Shown: positions 1 to 10,038 of the stretch, piece by piece
Position numbering within the stretch: position 1 is the first letter of the stretch
Layout: every line of letters begins with the position of its first letter
Assembly: GCA_922989275.2 (NCBI GenBank)
Contig: OV277861.1
Coordinates: 51,809,623-51,873,622, forward strand
Direction of reading: 5' to 3'
Source of the DNA: Gari tellinella
Lineage: Eukaryota > Mollusca > Bivalvia > Cardiida > Psammobiidae
Length of the DNA: 64,000 nt
Notes under the pieces: generated by a model
Databases searched by the model: none
Seen by the model: the letters and a program-made list of their open reading frames with translations, nothing else
Told to the model about the DNA's origin: nothing
Made by a program: the position numbers and the translations under genes

Positions 1-365
1 TCTACTACCGCTAACATTATTGCTACCACTATTTCTGATACTACTACATATACACTACTTATACTACTAATTGTAGTTCTACTATTACTACTACAGCTAC
101 TACTTATACGCCTACTTTTACTACTACCACTTCTTCTACTTCTACTACATGTACATACATTATTACCACTTCTTCTACTTCTACTACATACATTATTACT
201 ACTTCTTATTCTAATACTTTTATTACTACTACCCACTTCTTCCAATATTACTGCGTTTGCTGCCATACATTCTTCTTATTCTACCAAACTAAGTGAACCT
301 TATGCTACAAATACGCTCGTATTACCAAACCTTCAACAACTTCTTCAACTACTGTTGTTTTAGCA
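1..365. repeat. Degraded CTA/CTT trinucleotide repeat
   Basis: Imperfect runs of CTACTA, TACTAC and TTCTTCTAC dominate up to about position 270 and then fade. There is no coding signal. This is low-complexity, decayed microsatellite DNA. A repeat of the complementary type (GTA/TAG) lies at 44660-45230. Confidence 0.8.
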
Positions 366-919
366 TGAGCCAACCTTCTTGCCAATGACAGACATTTACC
401 ATCAATATAATACCTGGCGTTTAGATAAAAACTGTCTTTTTGATTTATTGCTGTAAAATAAGAAGTCTAGCCTTGAAATTTGACAGCACACGTGTATTTT
501 GTTTATATTTCGTGGAAATTCTCTCCGTTTGACTGACTGCACATACACTGGCAAAAATACTCCTCTTGTATAGCTGTTTTGTTTACAAATTTTCTTCCTG
601 TTGTTATCTGGATAGCTTCATGAGTGTCGTCTATAAACAATTAAACCCTATCAACGCCATTTAATAGCTGACTACATTCGACTTTACAAACAGACTGGTC
701 CCTGATCAGACGCCACGTACGTAACGCAGACAATAATTTCGATACGTCTTCAGTGATTTTTAATCAACGATATGACTGTTATATCTACATATCCTTTTAG
801 AGGTCCGGACGAGCCACTATCTACAGAACAAGCCCAGGGCTGCCATAAGTTGATCATGAAAAAACCTAAGATTTCCAAATTTTCTTTTTTTCCGCAAGCG
901 CAATTTTACTAATTGTACC
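366..919. other. Unassigned non-coding DNA
   Basis: AT-rich sequence without a supported gene. The only structure is a weak half-copy of the common palindrome near 685-712 (AAACAGACTGGTCCCTGATCAGACGCC, broken after the first arm). Confidence 0.5.
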
Positions 920-1120
920 TTAAACCCTTTACCCCATAGTCTATTTTTAATTTGAAGACACGTGGCCACTTAAAGTAGGCTAAAAGTAAAGCAGAATGCG
1001 CCTTAAGGCGCATTCTGCTTTACTTCCAGCCTGCTTTAAGCTAGCATCTGCTAGAATAAAAATCCGAAGATTTCGGAAAAATCCGGAGAATTGGCAGCCT
1101 TGCCAGCCCTTTCCTTATCA
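920..1120. mobile_element. Family E MITE fragment (TTAA type)
   Basis: Begins TTAAACCCTTTACCCCATAG, matching the end of the complete E copy at 25194-25445. It contains the E palindrome at about 975-1036: AAAGTAAAGCAGAATGCGCC, then its reverse complement, centred on CCTTAAGG. The right end is not recognisable, so the copy is decayed or truncated. Confidence 0.65.
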
Positions 1121-1645
1121 ATTCAATTGTCTATACTAAAGAGAACCTTGGACACACACTATAAATGTTTTGCTGCCCGCACAAAAGCTGTAGTGCGTTT
1201 AGATCAGCATTGTTTATCTATAAAGAAATAATTCAGTAAGTACACAGGGTGATTAAATTGCAAAAATCCAAGCATAAATGGTTTACAACTTACCAGACAA
1301 AATGTCTTCTTCAATTAGCTGTTATATTTTAATACTATTGTATAACAACACAAAAGCATAGCCTTTCGGCATCTGTTAAGTTCATTTGTTTAAAGGTAAT
1401 GTTAGATAGATAAATAATACAACCTATGGCCAGTAAGAAGTCAAAGACAAATAACAAATTACACTACAATTAGTAAGTGTAGTTTGTTTAATGTAGGGCG
1501 CAAGTTATACATAAAGCTAAACACGCAATTTCATTCTGCATTAACATGCTACTTATCTTAAAGAGTGTCAGTTTTTTCTATCGAATATTCTGTTAATTTG
1601 AAAACGCGCCTTTCACGTTGTATGACTGATACATGTAAACATCTC
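1121..1645. other. Unassigned non-coding DNA
   Basis: AT-rich sequence with many stops in all frames. I see no repeat family, RNA gene or exon that I can support. Confidence 0.5.
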
Positions 1646-1654
1646 TATAATAGA

Positions 1655-1860
1655 TAACTCTACCATCAGTTCGGGAAGTTGCGGGTTCAATCCCCGGCCG
1701 GGTCAAACCAAAGACTTGAACATTGGTAGTAATGGCTTCCCTCCTTGACGCTCAGGATTTCGGGTTAGCATTACGACTGGTTCGTCGGTGTCAGGATAAA
1801 GTGACCGGCCGTGTACAGTCCCAATGGTGCACCTAAAAAGTGCCCCTTTTCATAATCATC
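1655..1860 (+). repeat. tRNA-derived SINE-like fragment
   Basis: GGGTTCAATCCCCGGCCGGG at about 1683-1702 reads as the T arm of a tRNA, including the B box GGTTCAATCC. About 150 bp of conserved-looking, non-AT-rich sequence follows (GGTTCGTCGGTGTCAGG, GACCGGCCGTGTACAGTCCC). No A box or complete cloverleaf is visible upstream, so this is not an intact tRNA gene. It is best read as a 5'-truncated SINE with a tRNA-like head and an unrelated body. The body family is not recognised. Confidence 0.5.
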
Positions 1861-2013
1861 AGAATTGATGGCGTAGAAGTAATAAATAGAAATAGAAATC
1901 ATCAAGTCAAAAGTACCCTTATTTCTATAGTTAAACTGTGATATCCCCAGCTCCTTAAAGCCAAACATATAAATAATCTTAAGTTAAAACGTGACTTCTG
2001 CGATTATTAAAGT

Positions 2014-2184
2014 TAAAGCTCGATAATTCGAACTCGCTTTAGTTCGAACATATCCATCATTCAAAGTTAAAACGTGGCTAAGCCACGTTTTAACTTTGAA
2101 ATGAAGGTATGTTCCACTTAAGCGAGAGCGAGTTATCAAATTTATCGAATGGAATACGAGTAATTTTGACTGAAGCGAGTTCAA
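2014..2184. mobile_element. Family P (pogo-like) MITE, degraded copy
   Basis: Contains the P core palindrome CAAAGTTAAAACGTGGCTAA with its reverse complement, flanked by arms of the GTTCGAACATATCC and AGCGAGTTATC type. The ends are blurred. It sits directly beside a second P copy. Confidence 0.6.
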
Positions 2185-2185
2185 A

Positions 2186-2390
2186 GTACTGTTAAACTTC
2201 GATATCTCGACCTTGGTTAGGTCGACATACCCGTAGTTTAAAGTTAAAACGTGGCTTAACCACGTTTTAACTTTGAAATACGGGTATGTTTGACTTGACC
2301 GAGCATGAAATAATGCATTTCATGTGTCGAAAAATCGGATTGTTCGAATTTAGCGAGTTTGAGATATCGAAGTTCGACTGTATCGAGCTT
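2186..2390. mobile_element. Family P (pogo-like) MITE
   Basis: Left end CTTCGATATCTCGACC and right end GAGATATCGAAGTTCGACTG are inverted copies. The centre holds the palindrome AAAGTTAAAACGTGGCTTAA and its complement. The ends resemble pogo/Tigger termini (CAGTCGAACCTCGATATC). This copy and its neighbour form a pair. Confidence 0.65.
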
Positions 2391-2710
2391 CGAGTGTAAA
2401 TTCGAAATACCGATTAGTTCGACTTATACTAGCTAGAGATATAGAGGCTCTATTGTATTCTAATTAAGGCAGTGATGTTCTCGGTGAGGGCTGTAATATG
2501 GCAAACCTATCTTGCTATATTGAGTCACTTGCTTATTTGCATTACAAATTGGCGGCTTGTGATTTCTTGGCCGGGCACCAATGTCAGACGGGTTCAGATA
2601 TAGTCCTCTAATACAATTATCGCGGTCCCCATGGCATTGCCACATTCGTCAACCGTGAAACGTACAGTTAACCCGTCTGCACGCGGCGAGCGAATTTGTG
2701 ATTTCTATTG

Positions 2711-2775
2711 CAAACAGTTTGGATGAAGATGAGACGCCGAGACACTCGGCGTCTCATCTGCATCCAAGCTGTTTG
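2711..2775. repeat. Solitary CAAACAG...CTGTTTG palindrome
   Basis: CAAACAGTTTGGATGAAGATGAGACGCC pairs with GGCGTCTCATCTGCATCCAAGCTGTTTG around a short loop. This is the core palindrome of families A, B and S. Here it varies in both arms (GAGACGCC with GGCGTCTC) yet remains paired. No terminal repeats can be recognised around it. Confidence 0.7.
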
Positions 2776-2883
2776 ATACTCTGACGATAGTTTATGATAG
2801 AAAATTTCTTTCAATCATTTTTGAGAATCGTTGCAGACGGCAAACTTGCAGACGATAATTACATAGCTCTAGCGTTCAGAAGC

Positions 2884-3022
2884 TTAACACACTTACTACA
2901 ATGACGTCATTAATTTTGACAAATTGTCGTCTTCTTTTATTTCTCAAACTTAAATTAGGTATTTTGTCTTAAGAAATACTGAAAAAGTTTCGAACTGTTT
3001 GGATCCTGATCAGACGCCGCAT
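2884..3022. mobile_element. Family S element, left half
   Basis: Starts at a TTAA and carries ATGACGTCATTAATTTTGAC, TTGTCGTCT and CTTATTTCTCAA-type sequence, then the first arm of the core palindrome (CTGTTTGGATCCTGATCAG). The match stops at the palindrome centre (CCGCATAA), and the right half is replaced by the duplicated segment that starts at 3024. Confidence 0.6.
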
Positions 3023-3080
3023 AAGACAGGCCCCTGGTTTTTATAGCATGATTTGATATGACATTTCAAAGGTGTAGCTA

Positions 3081-3326
3081 CAGTGGAGAATGTGTTATTC
3101 TTTCCCAATAAACGCGTTTACGCTAAAACTTTTATTTGCAGTGCAAACAGTTTGGAGCCAGATCAGACGCCGGGTAACCCGGCGTCTGATCAGGCTCCAA
3201 ACTGTTTGCCACCAAGATAAACATGAATTATCAGAATTGTCCAAAAGTTGTACTTTTCAACGTTTTAGTGTTTTGCGTTTGCGTACGTTTGCGTTTAAAC
3301 GGGAAAGAATAACAGATTCTCCACTG
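3081..3326. mobile_element. Family A MITE, TA target
   Basis: Ends CAGTGGAGAATGTGTTATTC and GAATAACAGATTCTCCACTG are inverted, with TA on both sides. The centre is the palindrome GGAGCCAGATCAGACGCCGG and its complement. The paralogous empty site near 3896-3900 reads GTGTAGCCAGCAGAA against GTGTAGCTA-[element]-TAGCAGAA, which supports a 2-bp TA target duplication. Confidence 0.9.
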
Positions 3327-3611
3327 TAGCAGAAAATCCCTGTATAACAACATGACTCATTGCATCTACATAAAATAAATACCTTGAATGAATACATTGA
3401 ATGAATTGTTCCTTCAACCACCTTACCGGCGTGATTAATTACTCTTTGGGATGACATTGCCACAGAAAGTTCCATTGACCAATTTAGCTAGACTAATGCT
3501 CAGACAGAACATGATAATGAAGTTCTGTCTTAGTGCTTCTGTCCTAAATAAGTAATTGCTTCATAAGTGCAACAATCGGGTTTCCACTGCTTGTCTGTTA
3601 CTCAGACTCTT

Positions 3612-3852
3612 GGACCCGTTTCACAAAACTTCGTACAACAAAAATGTTCGTAAGTCTAAACTTTGAAATACATTTAGTTTCTGATTTCTTTATCTAATCC
3701 TGTCTTGTGACATCTCTTTGGAATTGTCTTTTCAAGACGATTCCAAAAAGATGTCACTAGACAGTATTAGATCGAGATATAAATAAAAATTGAGAATTTT
3801 ATAACCTGACTTACGACAATTTTTGTCGTACGAAGTTTCGTAAGACAGGCCC
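3612..3852. mobile_element. Family F foldback MITE
   Basis: Left end GGACCCGTTTCACAAAACTT and right end AAGTTTCGTAAGACAGGCCC are inverted copies of the type GGCCCGTTTCATAAAACTTC. Inside are CTTACGAC-type arms and a second inverted pair (TGACATCTCTTTGGAATTGTC with its complement) around TCAAGACGA. Non-autonomous; superfamily not assigned. Confidence 0.75.
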
Positions 3853-4172
3853 CTGGTTTTTTAAAGCATGATTTGATATGACATTTCAAAGGTGTAGCCA
3901 GCAGAAAATCCCTCTATAACAACATGACTCATTGCATCTTTATAAAATAAATTCATTGAATAAATTGTTCCTTTAACCACCTTAAAGATGTGATTAATTA
4001 CTCTTTGGGATGACATTGCTACTGAAAGTTCTATTGACCAATTTAGCTAGACTAATGCTCAGACAGAACATGGCAATGAAGTTCTGTCTTAGTGCTGCTG
4101 TCCTAAATAAGTAATTGCTTCATAAGTGCAATAATCGGTTTTCCCACTGCTTGTCTCATACTCATACTCAAT

Positions 4173-4412
4173 GGCCCGTTTCATAAAACTTTTTACGACA
4201 AAAATGTTCGTAAGTCAAAACTTTAAAATACATTAAATGTCTGAAATCTCTATCTAATCCTGTCTTGTGACATCTCTTTAGAATCGTTTTTTCAAGAAGA
4301 TCCCAAAGAGATGTCATAAGACAGGTTTAGATGGAAAAATGAATACAATTGAGACTTTTATAATCTGACTTACCGAACAGCATTTGCCGTACGAAGTTTT
4401 ATGAAACGGGCC
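4173..4412. mobile_element. Family F foldback MITE
   Basis: Second F copy, part of the duplicated unit. Its ends are GGCCCGTTTCATAAAACTTT and AAGTTTTATGAAACGGGCC, and its internal inverted pair is TGACATCTCTTTAGAATCG against GATCCCAAAGAGATGTCA. Confidence 0.75.
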
Positions 4413-5074
4413 TCAGAAGAATATAACTTAAGACGTAATAGGAGCGTACATGTCATATAGAAGTCATTTCAAAAGGATGGCGTCTTTTCATTTTTACCAA
4501 ACAACGACTTTTTGTCTCGATAAAATGCATTAAACATAAATGCATGATTTTGAGGATAAAGATTTAAATCATTTTGGAACTTTTTGTTCACATCATCATC
4601 ATCGGCAGCATTATCATCAATGTATGATGGTCTCTATTACAAATATTATACACTTGATATAAAAGGCCATACGTTTATCACCATCGTTTTGTCATTATTT
4701 TTATTATCACAATTTAATTCATAATCACGAATTGCCATGTTAACCATACAAACCCAGGACCAAAAAAATCGTTTTCTAAAATGTGACGTCTGAATTTTTA
4801 TGCAAAATAAGTTTAAAGATCTGACTTTAAAAATATTAGTATAAAACTAATACGCATAGTCTGATCTGGTTCCAAACGGTTGCTAATTTGCCTTAGCGAA
4901 CAAAGAGGTTAAGCCATTCTAGAATAGAAACGCTGAACATGTTACGAAATATGAACACATGATAAAATTGATTTATAGAAACATTAGGCAAATAGATCTA
5001 GTAAAGAAGAAGAACTCCTTACCAGTATTTCGTTCTATACAGTTATTTCAGTAAAGTGGTTGATAATTGATTTA
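4413..5074. other. Unassigned non-coding DNA
   Basis: AT-rich sequence with no gene. A broken arm of the common palindrome lies at about 4858-4890 (GTCTGATCTGGTTCCAAAC). Nothing else is recognisable. Confidence 0.5.
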
Positions 5075-5419
5075 CAACACTCCCTCTCTACAACGACACG
5101 CAATGGGAGACAACAATTATGTGCGTTGCGCGGAGGGAGTCGTTATAGAGAGGGAAATCGGTTTACATTTGCAAACAGCTTGAATCCAGATCAGACGCCG
5201 CTTTACGCGGCGTCTGATCTGGATTCAAGCTGTTTGTCACTCGTTATTAGGTGTTTAAGGCCAAAAAATGTCCATTATGTAACTTTGAGAAAATTCTAAG
5301 CAGACGATATTGCAGCAGAAAAAACGTTAAACATAATTGTCATGTTTAGGGAACTGCGACGAGGGTCGTTGTAAGAAGGGAATGGTTGTTGGGAGGGTCG
5401 TTGTAAGGAGGGAACACTG
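5075..5419. mobile_element. Family B MITE
   Basis: Left end CACTCCCTCTCTACAACGAC and right end GTCGTTGTAAGGAGGGAACA are inverted. The centre is CAAACAGCTTGAATCCAGAT-CAGACGCC with its complement. The right half carries GCAGACGA motifs shared with family S. The ends resemble those of pogo/Tigger elements. TA flanks the right end. Confidence 0.8.
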
Positions 5420-5620
5420 TATATTTGACTTTGGTGAATCATCGCCTGGTATTGTATGACATTCTATAAGTACCGTCTCAAGAGATAAGCACTTTAGGAC
5501 ACTGAAAGCAGCTGGAATTCCCTGCAATTAATAAGTGTCAATATGTCGCCTTCTACGGCTGCCAGCAGTGCAGACTTGTTATATATACAGCCCAAATAAA
5601 AAAACACGTTACGCGTCTTG

Positions 5621-5853
5621 GGGCCGTTTCATAAAACTTCGTACGACAAAATTAATGTTGTCGTAAGTCAGATTATAAAAGGCTCAATTATTTTTTTTCT
5701 CCATTTAATGCTGTCTTGTAACATGTCTTGAAATCGTCCTGAAAAGATGATTCCAAAGAGATGTCACAAGAAAGGTTTATAAATCAGAAACTAAATGTAT
5801 TTTGAAGTTTTGACTTACGACAGTTTTTGCCGTTCGAAGTTTTATGAAAGCCC
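5621..5853. mobile_element. Family F foldback MITE
   Basis: Ends GGGCCGTTTCATAAAACTTC and GAAGTTTTATGAAAGCCCC, with internal TTGTCGTAAGTCAGATTATA and GACTTACGACA arms, as in the copies at 3612 and 4173. Confidence 0.75.
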
Positions 5854-6580
5854 CAGATCTGGATGTTGACTGTTTGCATTTGTTATTGTTGTCAATCTGT
5901 CACAAAAGGGTTGAAATATATTGATTAGAACATTTCTATGGCTTACTTAAGCATTTCCACATCGTCTCGTAGAGCCACAAATAACAGAATACTCGATTTT
6001 AAAACACCAACACCAGAACTGCATTCCTCTGCGTGTGTAGGATCCTCTGTGTGTGAGAGATCGGGGAACATGTTATGATATCCGCATTTGAATATAGCAT
6101 ACGCCTGAGTGAAACCATTTCTCCGCAAATTTATCGCCTATTCAAAACTGTTGTCTGCAATTTTATGTCAAATTTACTTTTGTTCGAGGGCTTGGGTGAA
6201 GAAATATTGTTATGCGTGTCTTGAAAAGTTTGGATTCTAAACAGACGCAGAGTATCTCGGTCCCTGATCAAGTCTGTTTGTCATTGCAAGAGCTGTTGCC
6301 ATTGGCAGTGAAAGATCGAAGGCTGTGGCTAGCATTCGATGGTTCACATTCTTTTTTCTTTTTTCTTCGTGATGATAGTTCACAGCATTTTATTTATGTC
6401 ATGACCTTTAGATATCAGTTGGAAATTTAACTTTCTTCACGCAAAGAACATATTTGCAATAAGTATTCCAAACAGATTTATCTGGATCGAAACAGTTTGG
6501 AACTCTAATGATATTGCATGAAAGAAAAATGTAGATTAATCAATTCTGAGATTTTTGCAAGCGACAATCTTTGCAGGCGA
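5854..6580. other. Unassigned non-coding DNA
   Basis: No supported gene. A degenerate palindrome pair is visible at about 6222-6285 (AAAGTTTGGATTCTAAACAG and CCCTGATCAAGTCTGTTTG), probably an old S or H relic. Confidence 0.45.
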
Positions 6581-6797
6581 TTAACCCCTTCACTGCCGTG
6601 ACGTCATCAATTTTAAACAATTTTCGTCTGCTTTTATTTCTGAAATTTAATTTTTAGGTATTTTGATTGAAGAAATATTGAAATGAGTGTCAAACAGTTT
6701 GGATCCTGATCAGACGCCGCATAACGCGGCGTCTGATCAGGATTCAAACTGTTTGCAAATAACCATCGCACTCGGGGTAAGGCAGTGAAGGAGTTAA
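6581..6797. mobile_element. Family S MITE, complete, TTAA target
   Basis: Bounded by TTAA on both sides. Ends TTAACCCCTTCACTGCCGTG and GGCAGTGAAGGAGTTAA are inverted. Inside are TGACGTCA, TTTTCGTCTGC, and the core palindrome TTTGGATCCTGATCAGACGC with its complement. TTAA duplication plus inverted ends fits a piggyBac-type non-autonomous element. Confidence 0.85.
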
Positions 6798-8286
6798 TTC
6801 AGAAAAATATGACCATAAAGAATGTCTAAATTTTTGGAATAAATTGTTTCAAACAGTTATCATAAATATAATCTTAGCGGAAGAAGGTTAATCAAAATAA
6901 TAATTTCCAGGTCATTGGCATAATCCAAAAGAAATCAAATGTGTTAAGCCAGGTGTTTTCTTAAATTAAGGTTTTTTGTATGTTATGATAGAAAGATAAT
7001 GTTCTTCTGTATTACAGTATACCGATTATACCTGGACGTACGTTTGACTTCAAGTGAATGACCTTATGTTATTTTGGTATAACTTGTGGCACAACCTTTT
7101 TGCAATATCTTATTAGCTGTTGATAATTTGTATACATATATGTTGTAGAAATAGCTTATATCGATAAACGTATATGTAATCTAAGACTTGCAACAAAATA
7201 TGATTAAATCACATGTTTAGCTATTATACTCGTGATTTGTTTTATTAAAACTATGATAAGACTTTGATAAATAGCTGCCATTGCATAGCCGTGACAATAA
7301 CCAGCGCACGTGAAAAATGTTTGGGTATCGCCAACGCCTCTTTTTGCTTGGAAGTTTTAGAATGTAGAATGTAGCGCTTTATGATAAAACTGTCTTTATC
7401 AAAAACGACCCACTTTAGAAATTGGAGGCAACTCGATACATACTTTAATCAGTTTTGAATTATGCTTTGCAAGCATTTGAAAATAAGTCAATCTTATGAG
7501 ATAAGCGGGCATTCAACTCTGCTAGAATAAAATGTGATATAAACACACGGCTGTATAAATTGGAACTATTTTCTTCGGTGGAGAAATAAATCAAAAGTGT
7601 TTAAATGCGTAGCTATGGAGTAATTAGTTATTTAAAAGGTACGGCATCATACTGTTGGCTTCTACTGTGCAGTTATCTTGTCTTACACACCAAAAAACGT
7701 CAAATGTTTCTAAACGAAAATTTGCCATTTTTATGCAGATAAACCGTTTAAATGGGCGGGTTCAGTTGATGATTTATAAAGCTTATTCAATGTCTATCGA
7801 GGATTAGATTGTCATGATGACCTAAATAGTGTTGACCAACTTTTTAGCCAATATCTTAAATTTTAGGATGCATCAAATAATTTAGATATAATTTTATGAC
7901 TTGATAAATAAGGGTCGCCTTCTTTAAAGAGATTTTGAACCAGATTTAGCATAAATTCTTTTGTAAAATATATGTCAAACGCTTATACAAACACGTAAAT
8001 ATTAGTTTAGGAAATATATTATGTTTAAAAATTACATTTCAAAGAAAGAAGAATATTTAGTGCGTGTAGGATTGGAACCCGGCGTGTGAGGGCAGGCGGA
8101 AAAATAAAAACTTTTATCAGGCATCTTAACCCCTCTGCTTGCACTACCTTTTTTTTTTTTTTTAACCCTTTCGCAACTTTAACCATTTTATTAAACTCTT
8201 TCATTGCCATTATATTTCTGCCTTGATACATATTTCAAGACTAGACTTAAGACAAAACTGCAAAAGAAAAACATCGATACGATTGT
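6798..8286. other. Unassigned non-coding DNA with an E fragment
   Basis: No gene is supported. About 7518-7632 (GCTAGAATAAAATGTGATAT through ATTGGAACTATTTTCTTC to CTATGGAGTAATTA) matches the right part of family E without its palindrome. A poly-T run lies at about 8150-8163. Confidence 0.5.
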
Positions 8287-8341
8287 CAAACAGTTTAAAT
8301 CCTGATCAGACGCGGCGTCTGATCAGGATCAAAACTGTTTG
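8287..8341. repeat. Core palindrome with no loop
   Basis: CAAACAGTTTAAATCCTGAT-CAGACGC is followed directly by GCGTCTGATCAGGATCAAAACTGTTTG with no spacer. The surrounding TTTCATTGCC and GGGGAAATGG look like worn S ends (about 8197-8386). Confidence 0.75.
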
Positions 8342-8416
8342 CAATTCGGATATAGCAGCTTATGGCTGGGGAAATGGTTAGAAATATTGAACCAATTTTT
8401 CCTTGCAGTACCCGTA

Positions 8417-8658
8417 CAGTGAAGAATCTGTTATTCTTTCCCGTTTAAACGCAAACGTACGCAAACGCAAAGCACTAAAACGTAGAAAAGTAAAATTTTT
8501 GGACAATTCTGATAATTCATCTTTATCTTGGTGGCAAACGGTTTGGAGCCTGATCAGACGCCGGGTTACCCGGCGTCTGATCCCCAAACTGTTTGCAGTG
8601 AAAATAATAGTTTTAGCGTAAACGCGTTTATTGGGAAAGAATAACAGATTCTCCACTG
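8417..8658. mobile_element. Family A MITE, TA target
   Basis: Ends CAGTGAAGAATCTGTTATTC and GAATAACAGATTCTCCACTG with TA on each side. The palindrome is GGAGCCTGATCAGACGCCGG...CCGGCGTCTGATCCCCAAAC, with one arm shortened by a few bases (GGCT missing). Confidence 0.9.
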
Positions 8659-8929
8659 TACCTGTTAGTGTGAATTCACTGTACGTTGTAGTAGTCATTC
8701 GCACCTGACGCTAACATTGCCACGTTGCAATCTGCGAGTATGATCACAGGTGTGTCGGCGTTTGACGGCTTGCAAATACAAATTAATGCTGGCGTTTATT
8801 GTTCTCAACGCTGACTGTGATAATGGAGGGTAAGTGAGAGTATAGACATTCACGTCACCTTCCAACGGTCATAACAATTCTTTGGAATGATTCAGCCCAT
8901 GTGATTCAGCCGGAGAACGATCAAACCTA

Positions 8930-9085
8930 CAGTGAACCCGGCGTCTGATCAGGCTCCAAACTGTTTGCCACAAAGATAAACCTGAAATATCAGAATTGTC
9001 CAAAAGTTGTTCTTTTCTACGTTTTAGTGCTTTGCGTTTGCGTACGTTTGCATTTAAACGGGAAAGAATAACAGATTCTCCACTG
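8930..9085. mobile_element. Family A MITE, left arm deleted
   Basis: Only CAGTG of the left end remains. It is fused straight to AACCCGGCGTCTGATCAGGC, i.e. to the centre of the palindrome. The right arm and right end (GATTCTCCACTG-TA) are intact. The deletion therefore ends at the palindrome symmetry point. Confidence 0.85.
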
Positions 9086-9110
9086 TACTATTGTAGTAGA
9101 ATTAGTAGTA

Positions 9111-9165
9111 CAGTGGAGAAGACGTTTATTTTTCCGTTAAACGCATTCGCCTCTTGAAGGTTTAA
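9111..9165. mobile_element. Family A MITE end fragment
   Basis: CAGTGGAGAAGACGTTTATT and TTCCGTTAAACGCATTCGC match the left end of A. The rest is missing. Confidence 0.6.
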
Positions 9166-9533
9166 TAGATAATTTTAGTTTCCAGTTGGCCTAGCCTGTT
9201 ATTAACAGTGTTTTTGTGATATGTTGCAAACTGGCATACAATGCAGACCCTAATCAGAGGAATTCTTTACTGACACTATGCTTTACTGACAGTATGCGAT
9301 TTTTATGTTTATATCATACATGAATAATTTATTGCTCGACGATACACAAGTAAAATGCATGTGTAGTTTTTAATATAACAATTTAACATAGTGCGAAAAC
9401 GAAGCAAAATCTCATATCAAAGCTTTTTGTATTTCTTTCACTCCACAGTCCACACTAAGAAATCCCATTTGTCTAAATATAGTGAGGAAGAAATACTCTT
9501 TCCCAAATAAACACGTTTATGCTAAAACAATTA

Positions 9534-9814
9534 CAGTAGAACCCCTCTATTACAACCACTACAACCGGGTAACCCGGCGTCTGATCTGGCTCCAAACTGT
9601 TTGCACTGCAAATAAAAGTTTTAGCGTAAACGCGTTTATTGGGAAAGGATAACAGATTCTCCACTGTAAATAGAAGGCTAATTGTCCGTATAAAGGACAG
9701 GTGACAGCTTTAGGCAATGTGAAAATGAAACTTTAACATTGCTTTTAGCAGTCACCTGTCTTAAACGATTAATATTTGACACAACTTAGTGGTCGTAATA
9801 GAGAGGTTCTACTG
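9534..9814. mobile_element. Family T MITE nested in an A element
   Basis: Ends CAGTAGAACCCCTCTATTAC and GTAATAGAGAGGTTCTACTG with TA on each side. It interrupts an A element and is itself interrupted by a half A element at 9562-9666. Its internal AAGGCAATGTGAAAATGAAA and TTGCTTTTAGCAG arms match the T copy at 17221. Confidence 0.85.
9562..9666. mobile_element. Family A half-element nested in T
   Basis: After TA at 9560-9561 only CA of the left end remains, joined to ACCGGGTAACCCGGCGTC, the palindrome centre. The complete right arm and GATTCTCCACTG-TA follow. This is the same type of left-arm loss as at 8930-9085. Confidence 0.8.
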
Positions 9815-10038
9815 TATATCAATTACAAACACTTTGGAGCCAGATAAGACGCCACGAAACCCGGCGTCTGATCAGGATACAAACTGTTTGTTACTCAGAA
9901 TTATACAGTGCAAACAATATTTCAATAACATTTTATTACAATACCGATAGGTTTATGTTTAATTATATTCAAACGGCAAAAATAATGTCTTCTCTACTGT
10001 AGCCGTGTATCTGCAATGCCTGAAAACACAAGCTGATT

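Larger units (their letters stand above)
3024..4412. repeat. Local tandem duplication, two diverged units
   Basis: The sequence from GACAGGCCCCTGG at 3024 through the F element at 3612-3852 recurs from about 3843 to 4412 with scattered substitutions. Shared landmarks are AGCATGATTTGATATGACAT, AACATGACTCATTGCATC and GACAGAACATG. Unit 1 carries a family A insertion (3081-3326) that unit 2 lacks, so unit 2 is an empty site for it. Confidence 0.8.
9480..9999. mobile_element. Family A MITE (outer), split by a T element
   Basis: Left arm 9480-9533 (AAATACTCTTTCCCAAATAA, ACACGTTTATGCTAAAAC). It is interrupted by the T element at 9534-9814 and resumes with CACTTTGGAGCCAGATAAGA, the palindrome, and the right end TCTTCTCTACTG-TA at 9999. 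The diverged ends show it is older than the elements inside it. Confidence 0.7.

Noticed and set aside
1683..1706. A complete tRNA gene
   Set aside because: Only the T arm and acceptor-like end are visible; no A box or paired acceptor stem upstream.
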